From Pseudeuparius sepicola (taxonomy: Eukaryota; Arthropoda; Insecta; Coleoptera; Anthribidae): a stretch of 64,000 bases of DNA. Below the pieces are notes generated by a model that did no database searches, had not been told where the DNA came from, and was given only the letters and a program-made list of their open reading frames with translations. The position numbers were made by a program, and so were the translations under genes. The DNA is taken from contig OY987300.1 in the NCBI GenBank assembly GCA_963920635.1, forward strand, positions 59,248,915-59,312,914, written 5' to 3'. Of this stretch, positions 12,231-23,237 are shown piece by piece; within the stretch, counting starts at the first letter, position 1, and every line of letters starts with the position of its first letter.

Positions 12231-12424
12231 GAAAAAGCGTTGACTGACGTATTAATAAAGACTGCTCACGGCTGTCATATTTGACAGTTCTCTGGCTCAC
12301 CATGCGCTTCCCGGAGACTAAATACAATGCAAAATACATTGTTGACCATAGGCGCCATCTACTTTCCAGGACATGCAACTATAGCCGTAAGAAGTCTTAT
12401 TAATACGTCAGTCAACGGAAAAAG
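12231..12424. mobile_element. MITE-like foldback, ~194 bp
   Basis: The left arm contains GTTGACTGACGTATTAATAA and the right arm its reverse complement, TTATTAATACGTCAGTCAAC. The arms extend about 40 bases with a few mismatches. The interior is unrelated and noncoding. No target duplication was resolved. Confidence 0.65.
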
Positions 12425-12864
12425 AGTGATAGTCGACCATATACGGTACTGTTTCGGGACGGTGATCCCTCATCAGTATGGCTCACCCGACTATCAAGTG
12501 GTATAGACAAGCGTGCCTAAACGGTGAATTTACTAAGGGATCAATTAATTACCGAAGCAATCATTAATTGTGCATGGAGTATTATAACGATAGCACATCC
12601 GAAGGTGCAGGACAAAGCTACTGGTCTTGATCGGCAAAGGCTCACGCCACAATTCACAATTACCGAGACTCGCCATCAACCGTCTCCAGGCGTTGAAGTA
12701 AACACTTTCGGGTCTTTACAATGCAAATTCACTCGGAAGATCGGCAACCGGTAAGAAAGATTCATCAAACATAAAACCAAAGAAACAGGTAGTGTTCTGT
12801 AGACAATACATAACAATTTACACTCATCCGGGGGTTTATGCTCCCTTGTACAGCTATTTATAAT

Positions 12865-13023
12865 CCTTTCTCTCCTTATGTATTAATAACATTGGTCATA
12901 CATAATATTATCTGCGACAATTAGCTAGTTGAATATTATCTTCGACAGCTAGCTAGTTGTAAAAGACAATATTCTTAAGGAGATGTATAATCAATGTTAT
13001 TAATATAAAACGATGGAGAGAGG
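12865..13023. mobile_element. MITE-like foldback, ~159 bp
   Basis: The ends CCTTTCTCTCC and GGAGAGAGG are inverted, as are the subterminal ATTAATAACATTGG and CAATGTTATTAAT. The interior holds two copies of an AGCTAGTTG-type motif, near 12920 and 12950. Confidence 0.55.
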
Positions 13024-13082
13024 ATTCTAAATGACCATACAAGCACGCGGCCCCGCGTTTTGACCGGCCCCGCGTCTCTGTC

Positions 13083-13325
13083 CAGTAGCGTAATTAGGGG
13101 CGGGGCGGGGCCGAAACCATTTCTAAATTTGAAAATATGCACTGCAACCTGTAAATCTGAAGATATTGGGTTTTCCTAAGACTAATTTTAAGTAATTTTT
13201 CTTAAAATTTCTAAAAAAATTCGCCTGCAGCGCATTTTATTACGTTTATCTAAATGCACTTATTTAAAAAATACACAAAAATTATCCCTCCCCCCACCCG
13301 AAATTAATTTCTATATACGTCACTG
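13083..13325. mobile_element. hAT-like MITE, ~243 bp, possibly nested in older hAT debris
   Basis: The left end CAGTAGCGTAATTAGGGGC and right end ATACGTCACTG match the CAGTGGCGTA-type ends common in insect hAT elements. Flanking 8-mers do not match, so the target duplication has decayed or the boundary is wrong. At 13503-13570 a second hAT-type end is seen in reverse orientation (GCTTGAGCCGGCCCTG), with a GC-rich partner at 13040-13080. This suggests an outer element into which this one inserted. Confidence 0.5.
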
Positions 13326-13570
13326 GAGTGATCCAAACTCGTTGCCCGGCCTACTGTTAGGAAATCGGCGGAACTTTTTTAAGAAGTGAGGTCATCAAAA
13401 AATATGTAATTCTAGTAGTGTAATAATTGGGACCTGATTGGAACAAAAATAGAGTTAGCGGTGTGGTGACGTCACGCAACAATTTATTCGTAATGGCTCA
13501 AATAATTCCTTGTCGGGGCCCCGCATTTTCATGCAGCACCCGGCCCCGCAAAAGCTTGAGCCGGCCCTGT

Positions 13571-14159
13571 TCGTGAATTTGCAATACCTAAGCGGTCGCA
13601 TATTAACTATCTTCTACTTCAGGATATTTTACCTGAATTCTTCGTATAACTATTCTAAGACTCCATGCAATATTTTAGGGGTAAAATAATTTCTTTTGAT
13701 AGGTACATTGTTCAAAATTGAGTTTGTCCGAAAATCATTCAGAAGATAGGATCAGTGAAAAAAGTAGTCAGATGATAAAAAGTAGTCAGATAAACCTATG
13801 CAGTCTAGCTGTACCAAGCTGAAATACAGAGCAGGCAGACCTCTAGATCATTGACGAAAACATACCAACTAACTGGCCATTTAATTAGTACACTGTATAT
13901 TAAGCAAATTCTGACTTAAGACGCAAATTTGTGTACGATTAGTCCCAAGTCATTTTCAAGAATGAATGGTCTGAACATTTAGCTTTAGTTGCTTTTCTTC
14001 TACTATTGCAAGTCGAAACTCTTTTTTTTATAATCTGAAAGAAAATCCCAGATTTCCTTGCCGGCTAATTCCAAACCTTATTCAGCTATTCCAGAATGAC
14101 TTTTATCGCCGTATCGGATTAAACAGAGAATGCGGAGCGAGCGTTATCGCATAGTGGCG
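13571..14159. other. Intronic AT-rich stretch, nothing recognised
   Basis: No gene or clear repeat is visible. Confidence 0.4.
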
Positions 14160-14470
14160 GCGGTTCACAAAGAGTTTTCATGACTTCGCGCCGCTGCGAC
14201 GGCCGAGCTTGTTATTTCGGAATTGACTGTATCGCATGGAAAAAGTTGGGTGACGTGTGACGGAGGTCTGGGACGGCGCGTGGGCCGGCGGCGCGGCTCC
14301 TGCCGAAGTTCGTTGCGTGTCCGTCCTGCGGGGCCTACTACTGGAGGTACGCGCCTGCGACATGCGAAGGCGGCGACGCTGCCGCCTTTGGCTCCGAAGC
14401 CTGCAAGGAGTAACACCAAGAACATTATTATAGAAAGTACCCCATGGCGGTAACCAGATCCATGGCTCCA
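14160..14470. promoter_or_regulatory. GC-rich island inside the labial intron
   Basis: A sharply GC-rich, CpG-containing block sits in AT-rich surroundings. Frames are open on both strands, but the products are Arg/Pro/Ala-rich and look like composition artefacts. It contains TGACGTGTGACGG. It could be a promoter or an untranslated exon of a nested transcript, an enhancer, or the end of an unrecognised element. I make no firm choice. Confidence 0.3.
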
Positions 14471-16371
14471 AGAGAACAATGTATAATTAATGTCCCGAAA
14501 GAACGTACTCAAGAAACTTGAAGACAAGCTTGGTTAGCAATGAAACACCGTAGGACAGCTAAGGTGCACGGTGCACTCATGGGTAGGTGTGCAGAAAAAA
14601 TAAACCTTCGAATCTGGTAGAAAGTTCAGTCAAGGCCAAGCAAAATAGTTCCAGCAAGAGCACGCGCGAATGTCCGGCCCTTATAGAGTACTCCAAACGA
14701 TATCTGGAGCGCAACAATAAAAGCCAAGCAGAATCTCTGGAATACTGGAGCCTGGAGCTCTAGCACAGATGTAAGCGATTCAATTCATTTGGGGATCCAA
14801 ACTGAAATTGACCAGAAAGCTATTAAATCACATTTGAGATAAGATTTGAAAGGAGAAAAAAACAAAATCGAAAGTGATGCGAGGAATTAAATGCATTATT
14901 CATTCATGGTATGTGTCAGGAAGACCTAATAAGAAAAAGATAGATGGACATGCACCTATAAATAACATAAGATTATTTCAATAAGCTTGAACCGTAAGAT
15001 TTGTTCGATTCGATTCTTCCCATTGCCTGCCCCACAACAGCCAACAAATTATACATAATATAGTGTAAGAATAATTTGACGATAACTTTCCATTATCGCA
15101 CACACGCACATTATTACGACAGAAAGTTTTCTAAAACCACTCGACAATGACCTTCTCCTAAACCCTAGTTTGCCAATATCTCTTCATCAGACGTTCCCTA
15201 TGACTCCCGACACAAATGGTTACACCATTGCGTTCCAACGTCAGTAGAAAGTCGCCTTTGGTATCTATTAAATTACTTGGTTATCATATTTTAGTATCAT
15301 TATTTTTCAACTTCAGATTTTGTATAGGTAGGTATCTACATTGCATCAGTAATTTCTCCAAAACTTAAACAATATATTTGTTTTATTGAAGTTGGCTATT
15401 TGAATAAATAATTGTCGAAATATTATGTTATTGATTTAATTAAAATATTGCGATAATGCCATGCTTCAGCATTAGCAATCGGCAATTTGTACCTACCTGA
15501 ATCCTTTAGAAATGTAAATCAGGCGAAAGAAGGAAACTTTTCGAAAGAAAGACCGAATACCAAATGAAAAATCGACCGCATCCCTCTGATCCACAAACTC
15601 TGTGAATGATGATTGATTGAACCGAGATTCAGATTAGCTATGTAACTTTATTCAGCCCTGAAATCAACGACAGGGTTGCCAACCTTTAAAATGGAAAATG
15701 TGGTGTAGGTATTTTCCGCATGGAATCCAATTTTACTAACTTATAACTTGTGAAAAAATGAAAAATGAACGGCCACAAATTACCTATTTAAAGGGGGTAG
15801 ATAACATTTGCCTATTCAGTCTACAAAATTAAACTAATTAGATATATGCTATCTGGCTTACCCTAATGGGTATACTTTTATTTGGATAAAGCTAAAAATA
15901 ATAATTCAAACTTTTATAACGTGCTTATTTTCATTTGACAGCTAAAGTCGCCTATAGAAAACCTTCCCCTCCACACTCCACGTCCGTCACCGATCTCTAT
16001 TCTCATATATGGTTTCTTCCCTTTTGTAGCATTTCCAATACGTAGGCCTTTTTTATAGAAGGCCTTGGCCAAAATAAAATAAGGCAATAACTTTTGTAGG
16101 ATATGGTGACAAATTCGTTAGTGCGAATTTGAATTTTATATGGCCTCTGAATTAGCTTTTATTGTATGTAATTGGACTCTGAATTTATGTTTTACAGCCA
16201 TTTGGTCATTATTACCTACAAGACTGCGAATATAGTAGGTCATATAGTAGTCAGTATGTGTTTTAGCTATATGTAAAAAAAATATTATAATGAATTATTG
16301 TTAACAAAATTATGATTGCATAAACGTGATTTGTGATTGAACCCATCTCGGTATGTATGCATAGGTATAAA
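14471..16371. other. Intronic stretch without recognised gene; candidate Hox/PBX site at 15610
   Basis: Mostly AT-rich DNA with chance ORFs only. At 15610-15619 the sequence TGATTGATTG matches the bipartite PBX/Exd-Hox1 consensus TGATNNAT. A single short match in 64 kb is expected by chance, so this is only a pointer. Confidence 0.3.
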
Positions 16372-16589
16372 GTACGGTTGGCGTCAGACGAAACCGAACG
16401 CTAAAAATCCATTTTCTCGAGATATTTTGATTCTGTTCTGACATTTGGCAATGTCACATTCGTCGGTCGCTTCGTCCCTTTGTCTGAGCTTGGATCCGTT
16501 ATTTGTTGAATGGATTTTGGGTATTATTACTCCAAAAGTCTCAAGAAAATGGCTTTACGTCGTTCGGTTTCATCTGACGCCAACTGTAC
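16372..16589. mobile_element. MITE, 218 bp, ~50-bp terminal inverted repeats
   Basis: The left end GTACGGTTGGCGTCAGACG is the near-perfect inverse of the right end, which reads GTACAGTTGGCGTCAGATG in reverse complement. The match continues through GAAACCGAACG and CCATTTTCT for about 50 bases. The 92-codon frame across it is an accident of the element. Confidence 0.7.
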
Positions 16590-18707
16590 AAATTTGCCAG
16601 TTGCAAATAGGCCAAGGTTGCCTGTTCGTTGTTCGACTTGTTTTTATCAAAGCGGATTCGAAAACCCTACCTACTTGGATACCGGAGACTGAGATTCAAA
16701 TACAGGTAACCCTATATGTATAATACACGCCTATGTTTAAACCTATAGTAGCATTAATTAACACTGAATGCGTTTATCAGTGACAAAGCCTCAATATACC
16801 TGAAATTGGAAATATTCGGGTCGGAAAAGCAATAAAAACTTGATTTTTGTGTATAAATATTTCAAAATACAATTGATAAAGCATTACGGGCTTATGTGAT
16901 TAGATAAGGCGGATTACCGGTGGCAAAATTATATGAACTTAAGCCACAATTAATACTATACATGTCAAATCTTCTCTTTCGTATTAGTCCGTATTATTAG
17001 ATTTCTGATAATGATTTGTTGACTTTACTACCACGTTTTAATATCTTGTGTTTGTTTTGCATATATATTTTTCAACTGGCGACTGGCACACCAAATAAAC
17101 TAAGCAATAATGTAGTCACTTTCTCGGTGAATTCGAATGGAATAATTTCTTTAATTGGTATTTAGTGCAAAAGTTTTTAAAGGTATATCGGGTGAAGTTT
17201 ATCGTTAGGCAACAACCCAGCCTGTATATATAAAACTTTTGTACGTCCACAGAAAGCTTTCAGTTAGCGAAAGCAAGGGCGTTATCAGGTTGCATGGATC
17301 TCAGACTGTCCAGATCTCATCAAAGTGGTCTTTGAAATTTGACAATGTCACCTGTGTATAGCTTATTTTATTTCCATACGTTTCACAAACGATATTTTCT
17401 TTGCCTAATCATGTTCTTGCCAGGAATAGGAAACAACAAAGAAATCTATGCCAACATTATATACCTAAGTAGAATATTGTTATTAGTTAGATGTTCCGTG
17501 ACCGAGTACCTAATAGGCGTATAAGATTTTTTAAAGAAATCCACAAAGACACAGCTTGAAAAATCACCCTATATCGTCGCTGTTCCGTCCGTCCTAAGAT
17601 TAAATTTATATGTCCAGAGTATGTTTATTGTTTATAGGTCATCTATCAACCACATATACTTATAATTAAAGATTTTGAAGCTAAATGTGCAGATAATTGA
17701 TCAAAATGAAAATAAACTTTATACTTTTGCACACAACATATTTTAAAAAATCATGACGGAGCGCTTTCGGCTAACGAGCGAGCTTCACTGTCACCTATAA
17801 TAAGTGTAACCTTAGGTAAAGATAAATTAATATTGAATTAAGACTTACTTGTCGAATCTAAACATTAAAAATTGCGAGAGTTGCATGTTATAACCTCAAA
17901 TATTGGGTTTCTTAAAAATCGTAAAACTTTAACAGTGGGTAAGTTATACTGGAACACGCTGAGTCAATTCTTACATTAGATACTAGTGAATACATGAAAC
18001 GTAAATATTGAATAATTGCCAAGAACCAAATTAAAATTTAAAAAAAAATTACAAAAAAGAGTTGAGTGACCACTTTTAACGCGAGGGATGGACGGCGGAA
18101 ACATATTTTTATACTTATAAAACTGAAACTGCAATAAAAGAAAACTTCTTATCCAGGGTGTTTCCTAAGTACGTTTAAAAATGCAGGAGATTAATCCTTG
18201 AGCCAAAATATTAAGATTGAGCTTAATAGCTACAACTCAAATTTCAATACTTACTATTAGTTACTGAGGTACAGGGCGTTGTAGTTCTTTTTTTGAAATT
18301 GAATTATATCATGATATATAATATCTCTCTGCTGAACTGAAATTTGGCACTGCTGTGTTTTTGGGAATGGAGAATAAGTTGAAAATATATATTTCTACCT
18401 ATCTCAGTTGCGTTACTTTTGTATCGTGCTTTTACTAGTAACTTCTGGTCTTGCAGTTCCATCATTTTATTGAATCTTTTTGTTATGCAACAAAAGTGTA
18501 CTCTTGTTCCATAACGATAAAGTCAACCGTTTACGTAGAGATTGAAAAAACGTGTCCCAGAATACCTGCTGAATTTAACATTCGAAACGGAAAATTTGCA
18601 CCTGAAATCTTACAGATCAACTACTTTTATTGCAAAGTGAAAAGATGCTCCTACAAGGCTAAAACGCCCAAAAAGTTACGAGTAAAAGCACGATCCACAA
18701 ATGGTGC
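16590..18707. other. Intronic AT-rich stretch, weak repeat signals only
   Basis: A CAGGGTG-type transposon end is visible at about 18155. ATCGTGCTTTTACT at about 18424 has its inverse, AGTAAAAGCACGAT, near 18682. These may delimit a decayed foldback of about 280 bp. No gene was recognised. Confidence 0.4.
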
Positions 18708-18750
18708 AAGCTGTTACACTGAAATGTCATAGTTCAGTGCAACAGCTTGA
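18708..18750. repeat. Short hairpin, 16-bp stem
   Basis: AAGCTGTTACACTGAA is followed after about 10 bases by TTCAGTGCAACAGCTT, giving a stem with one mismatch. No function is implied. The overlapping ORFs at 18451-18913 look noncoding. Confidence 0.55.
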
Positions 18751-19926
18751 TTATTTTGGGAGATATTGCCATAATTTCTTAGTAGAGGAAAGTCGCCCAA
18801 TTTTGGATAAAACTTTAAATTTACTAAATATTGTACCGTATCTCAACAATCACATACCAAACTCGTTGCCTTGGTACCACTTTTATTGTTTAGCCTTCAG
18901 AAATCTCAAATAAACTTGTCAGATTACTGTCACTGTCCAAGAATATTCTTTCAGCTCCAAAATTCGCACAAAATCGGTTTCTAACCTTTTCACTTCACCA
19001 GGCCCAATTCCCAGGGCATATATACTCAAAAGGAAGACTGGAGAATACTCTAGAATATTCCTGGCCAATGATAGTTCAGAGATCATAAGGTTCTAGCAAA
19101 TGTTCTAGAAAGTTATGGAAGCTTTACAGGGAAAACAATGAATCTAAAGGAAAAATGGGACCCTGGGGGCCTCAGGCCAAATATATGACGGAAAATGCCT
19201 CTAAATTAATTACAAAAATTATAAAACTGTAAGTAGAATACCCAAACTTAAAATTTATCTGCTAAATCTTTGAGTAGGTTAGAAAACCGTGCAGACATAT
19301 TCGTTGAAAGCTGATATAACAACTTTAGAGGCATTTTTCGTTACAATATTTATTAGGCAAAAGTCTTTTTTATTTATTTTTTCATGTAAGAATATGTGCA
19401 ACGTGTTAGAACCAAACAAGATTTATTGTCAAAAGAATTTTACACATTTGTTTTTTCCAAGAAAACGACGGTATACATGCATTATGGTACATGTTGTTGC
19501 AACTGAAAAAAGGTTCCTAATTTCGGACACCCAGTGTGAAACTATGTACATATATCTAAGCAAAAGTCGCCTATATACACGTTTTTTTCTGGCGTTTTTA
19601 TTAGCTTGTTTGACGTAATTTCCAAAGTTGATTTCGGGACCGAAAATCATTTGGAGGCTTTAAGATAGATACCTATCCCGTTTGTTTTCCTCTTACCTAC
19701 GTTTTAATGGATCTGGATCCCTGTGTATATGTTTGGAGAATTTGGAGGTTGGCTTTCGATTCTAAAAGTCAACCTGCCTCGTTCCCGGCTAATTTTATTT
19801 TGTTAACGAAATCTCCAAATTTTAGTTAGCACCTTCCGTACAATAGTTCACCACCATAATATGCCTAGAAAATTTTCATTATTGTCTAAATTGTTGCTGT
19901 TGTTAAACGGAATTCTTGAGAGAAAT
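18751..19926. other. Intronic stretch before the DIRS-like element
   Basis: The only structure noted is GAAAATGCCTCTAAA (19190) with an inverse TTTAGAGGCATTTTTC (19325), which could be terminal repeats of a ~150-bp MITE. Chance ORFs only. Confidence 0.4.
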
Positions 19927-20115
19927 AATTATAGGATTAAACGAACTTACCTAAGTGAAGTTCGATCATAATTGTATGACCGCCTCTTCCGAATAGATCA
20001 CTATGTAGTTCACTCTTCCGCCGATAGGTGGAGCCACGCATTTCAAAGCTAAACAAAGACAACAGTCGAACCAGTCGCCCTCTCGTACTACGCCGCGCGC
20101 CAAGGTCACCTCATT
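19927..20115. repeat. DIRS-like element downstream inverted terminal repeat (left in window)
   Basis: Positions 19995-20115 are the exact inverse of 24632-24752. The outer ~70 bases differ from the other end: here the tail reads AATTATAGGATTAAACG and continues to ATGACCGCCTCTTCCGAAT, whereas the other end has TTACCCGCCTCTTCCTTCT in the same orientation. This asymmetry is typical of DIRS termini and is mirrored in the internal complementary region. Confidence 0.9.
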
Positions 20116-20170
20116 ACTTCAAAGCGGTAACTGTTGCGGTAAAATAGGTCAAGGGTTCTGGGATGGAGGG

Positions 20171-20282
20171 AGTGATCTATTCGGAAGAGGCGGTCATACA
20201 ATTATGATCGAACTTCACTTAGGTAAGTTCGTTTAATCCTATAATTGTATTACCCGCCTCTTCCTTCTAGATCACTATGTAG
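20171..20282. repeat. Internal complementary region (ICR) of the DIRS-like element
   Basis: Positions 20171-20246 are the reverse complement of the left outer end (19927-20002). Positions 20241-20282 are the reverse complement of the right outer end (24739-24780). The two blocks share the six bases ATAATT at 20241-20246. This is the arrangement proposed in DIRS-1 to bring the two cDNA ends together so that a single-stranded circle can be ligated. Confidence 0.88.
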
Positions 20283-20410
20283 ATGTTCAAAGTTGGTAGC
20301 GCAACAGTTACAGAAGAAATAAATAAAACATAAAAGAAGATATATTTATTAACTTCTTTCCTTTTCCTTTTAGAACAAATCCAAAACATACAAATCTACA
20401 ACAATATATA

Positions 20411-21358
20411 CTACTGCATGAAAATTGCATTCGCAAAACTATCAGCCTTCATTAGAGGCCTCCTATAAAATTTTGCGAACACATCAGATGAAGCGGTCCA
20501 CCCTGCTGTCCTGCGTATCGTGTCGATGTTAATACCCCTGTTGACAGCTGCCGATGTGGTCGCATGTCTCGTACTATGCGCTGTAAAAACTGATGTGTCT
20601 ATTCCACTTTTGTCTAGGACCACCCGGATCCAGCGACTAATAGATTGGGCCGTTGCCTCTCTGTAAGGTTTCTTGTAAGTCAGAAAAAGTTTGGAAAATT
20701 TGCCTGCCTGTCTAATAGCAGCGGTTCGGTTCAAGTAACAATTAAGCGCACTGGCTGCACATAGTTTGGGTTTATCATGAAAAAGAGGTAATGATAATAA
20801 AGGTTGGTATCTATTTGGAGCTGAAGTCTTGATCCTGGCCGGAACCTTTATTTCTATTTTCTCCCTCGAGATTTCAATATTTTGAACCTCTATTAATGAT
20901 AATGTTTGCACCCTATGTGCTGTTATCAGGGCCATTAACATCGATACTTTCTGAGTCAGTATTTCTAAACTAATGATATCGTTAGGATAACAAGTGTCTA
21001 AGTAATTTAAAACTATAGTCGGGTCCCATGTTACATCGTATTTAGGCAAAGGTGGTCGCAGCTTAGAAACGCCTCTAAAAAATCTTTTGATTTGATGGTC
21101 ATCGCCAACTCGTGGCGAAATAAGCATTGCTAGGGCTGACCGTATCGTATTCAAGGAGCTATATGACATGCCAAAATTGAACAAGGAAGTTAAGAAGTAT
21201 AATATGGTATGAATATTTAGTTCAAAACAGTTCAATTTCCGTTGGACGCAAAACTCCCACCATAATTTAAACCCGTTTCCATACTGCTTTATAGATGACT
21301 CTGTTAAAGACGAGATTAGAATCTCAATCGCCTCTTCAGGAACCCCTTTGATTATCAT
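20411..21358 (-). CDS. DIRS-like tyrosine recombinase (integrase)
   Basis: The 315-residue protein is a phage-integrase-type tyrosine recombinase expected to integrate the circular cDNA of the element. The N-terminal core-binding part has SSIKQYGNGFKLWWEFC (about 21-37) and a leucine-rich helix set to residue 100. The catalytic domain shows the first Arg at 149 (AHRVQTLSL), the H-x-x-R box at 261-264 (HSTRH), Trp 287 in GWTASSDVF where many members have His or Trp, and the nucleophile Tyr 298 (FAKFYRRP). All catalytic residues are therefore present and the length is normal for DIRS recombinases. Its start codon overlaps the stop of the upstream RT ORF in an ATGA arrangement, suggesting termination-reinitiation. 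The ORF ends 129 bases from the ICR. Confidence 0.92.
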   Translation of the reverse strand: MIIKGVPEEAIEILISSLTESSIKQYGNGFKLWWEFCVQRKLNCFELNIHTILYFLTSLFNFGMSYSSLNTIRSALAMLISPRVGDDHQIKRFFRGVSKLRPPLPKYDVTWDPTIVLNYLDTCYPNDIISLEILTQKVSMLMALITAHRVQTLSLIEVQNIEISREKIEIKVPARIKTSAPNRYQPLLSLPLFHDKPKLCAASALNCYLNRTAAIRQAGKFSKLFLTYKKPYREATAQSISRWIRVVLDKSGIDTSVFTAHSTRHATTSAAVNRGINIDTIRRTAGWTASSDVFAKFYRRPLMKADSFANAIFMQ

Positions 21359-23214
21359 CGCTTCCCTGATAAGAGCCCTGCTTCCAGGGAAAGTTTCCGG
21401 TGCAGAGTATGGGGAGTCCTGTCAATGGACAACAATAGGTCGATATTAGGAGAGAATATTATTGACTGTTTAACCAGCAAAACCTTAAATAGAGGGTACC
21501 ATGGTTGACTTGGCCAACAAGGAACCACCACGATACCTTCGGCATTATCCGTAATTATTTTTTGTAGAACTTTAGCAACAAGGGAAAAAGGTGGGAAAGC
21601 ATAGAAGTTATAATTAGCCCAAGATATTGTAAATGCATCAACAATTTCGGATTCGGGGTCTCTAAACCAAGAAGCGAATCTTCTGCATTTGGAATTAATT
21701 CTGGATGCAAATAAATCTATCTCAGGTGTTCGCAATAGGCGACAAATTTCTTTGAACGCGTAATTAGAAATTGTAAACTCCGTTTCAGTATCTAGGTAAC
21801 GGGATTCTTGATCGGCGACAGTGTTTTCATCTGATTTTATGTAGGAAGCAAATATAAATAAATTACGTGAGTGGTGTTCGCACCACTGCCACATTCCCCT
21901 TGCAAGATTGTTAAGATGAGGGAACTGAATGCCTCCCATCCTATTCACATATGAAATGGCAGTAGTGTTGTCTATCCGTAACAAAATCTCACAGTTTACA
22001 AGATCCTTGGCAAAACATTTAAGTCCAAAAAACGCAGCTAATAGTTCTAAGTAATTTATATGGTTATTCCTATCTTTTGTCGACCAGAAACCTCGGGTCC
22101 TACAACCGTTGCAGTATACGCCCCAACCCGACCGGGAACTGTCACTGAATATTTCTAGTTTAAAAGTAAAACTATGGAACGTATTTTTGCTAGACAGGTG
22201 AGTCTTCCACCAGGCGAGGTCTATTAAAACTTCACTAGAAATAGTCATATCGTGATTATAAGACCCTCTCGATCTTCTTAGAGCTAAAAACTTTGCTCTC
22301 TCACAGTTTTTGGTATAAAGCCAACCGTATTTAATAGCTGGACATGCAGCGATCAATTTACCTATCAAACTTGCAAACTCTTGAATAGTAAACCTACTAC
22401 CACTCATAATTTTGAAAATATGTCTTAAAATGCTCTCTTGTTTATCAAAAGGTAAACTCACAGACATATCAACAGTGTTATATAAAAAACCCAGATACTT
22501 TATATTTGTGCATGGAATAAGTATGCTCTTCTCTGAATTAATTATAAAACCCAATCCTAACAAAAATTTTTTAGTTGCGTTGACGTTCGATAAACACTCC
22601 ACATAAGAACGACCTAACAACAAAAAATCATCAATATACAATACCGATAAGAAACCCCGTTGCCGCAAATAATGTAATACGGGCTTCAGCAGTTTGGTAA
22701 ACATATAAGGGGCCGTGTTCAAGCCAAAAGGTAAACAAGTGTATTCATAAATTTGTCCGGCAAACACAAACCTCAGATATTTTTGGTGTTGTTTATGTAT
22801 TGGGACCAAATGATACGCGTCTTTGAGATCTAATGATGCAAGGAACATATTTTTTGTCAAAAGCTTGGTGACCATCTTGTGGTCTTCCATTTTAAAATGT
22901 TCTGTCTTAACAAACCTGTTTAGTTCCTTCAGATTTAGAATTAACCTAAATGATCCTCCATGTTTGGGTGTTAAAAAAATATTTGAAATAAGTTGATCTT
23001 GTCGATAAGAACATCTCCTTATGGCCCCCAATAAAAGAAGCCGTTTGATTTCGGCATATAAAAAATTTTCTTCCGTTAAGGACCATGATTTACGTTCATT
23101 GGGGACATGATTCTGGAAAGGTTTTTGTGAAAAAGGAATCTTATAACCTTGAATCCATGATAATAAACGTTTATCTGAGGTTAGTGATTCCCAGGAGAGT
23201 AAAAAATATCTCAA
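21355..23214 (-). CDS. DIRS-like reverse transcriptase - RNase H (with C-terminal conserved region)
   Basis: The 619-residue polyprotein copies element RNA into DNA. The RT palm has FLTPKHGGSFRLILNLKELN (about 80-99), the first catalytic Asp in LASLDLKDAY (D129), the FGLNTAPY block at 163-170 and the catalytic YIDD at 193-196. RNase H follows, with FSDSS (D358), NYLELLAAF (E390), RIDNTTAI (D415) and ADQESR (D468). After it, from about residue 495, come EIDLFASRINSKC and an FPPFSLVAKVLQKI region, which continue the pol polyprotein of DIRS-type elements where an adenine methyltransferase-like fold has been described; I cannot see a clear methyltransferase motif. The frame stays open upstream of the first ATG and overlaps the 3' end of gag by at least ~70 bases in another frame, so frameshifting or reinitiation are both possible. 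Confidence 0.93.
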   Translation of the reverse strand: MRYFLLSWESLTSDKRLLSWIQGYKIPFSQKPFQNHVPNERKSWSLTEENFLYAEIKRLLLLGAIRRCSYRQDQLISNIFLTPKHGGSFRLILNLKELNRFVKTEHFKMEDHKMVTKLLTKNMFLASLDLKDAYHLVPIHKQHQKYLRFVFAGQIYEYTCLPFGLNTAPYMFTKLLKPVLHYLRQRGFLSVLYIDDFLLLGRSYVECLSNVNATKKFLLGLGFIINSEKSILIPCTNIKYLGFLYNTVDMSVSLPFDKQESILRHIFKIMSGSRFTIQEFASLIGKLIAACPAIKYGWLYTKNCERAKFLALRRSRGSYNHDMTISSEVLIDLAWWKTHLSSKNTFHSFTFKLEIFSDSSRSGWGVYCNGCRTRGFWSTKDRNNHINYLELLAAFFGLKCFAKDLVNCEILLRIDNTTAISYVNRMGGIQFPHLNNLARGMWQWCEHHSRNLFIFASYIKSDENTVADQESRYLDTETEFTISNYAFKEICRLLRTPEIDLFASRINSKCRRFASWFRDPESEIVDAFTISWANYNFYAFPPFSLVAKVLQKIITDNAEGIVVVPCWPSQPWYPLFKVLLVKQSIIFSPNIDLLLSIDRTPHTLHRKLSLEAGLLSGKR

Positions 23215-23237
23215 TCTGCCACACTTGTAAGGTACCT

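Noticed and set aside
14165..14527. Overlapping - strand frames of 97-120 codons and a + frame in the GC-rich island
   Set aside because: Arg/Pro/Ala-rich products in several frames at once are typical of GC-rich noncoding DNA.
18451..18913. Two overlapping + frames of 93 and 70 codons
   Set aside because: No recognisable motif, and the region contains inverted repeats suggesting decayed mobile DNA.
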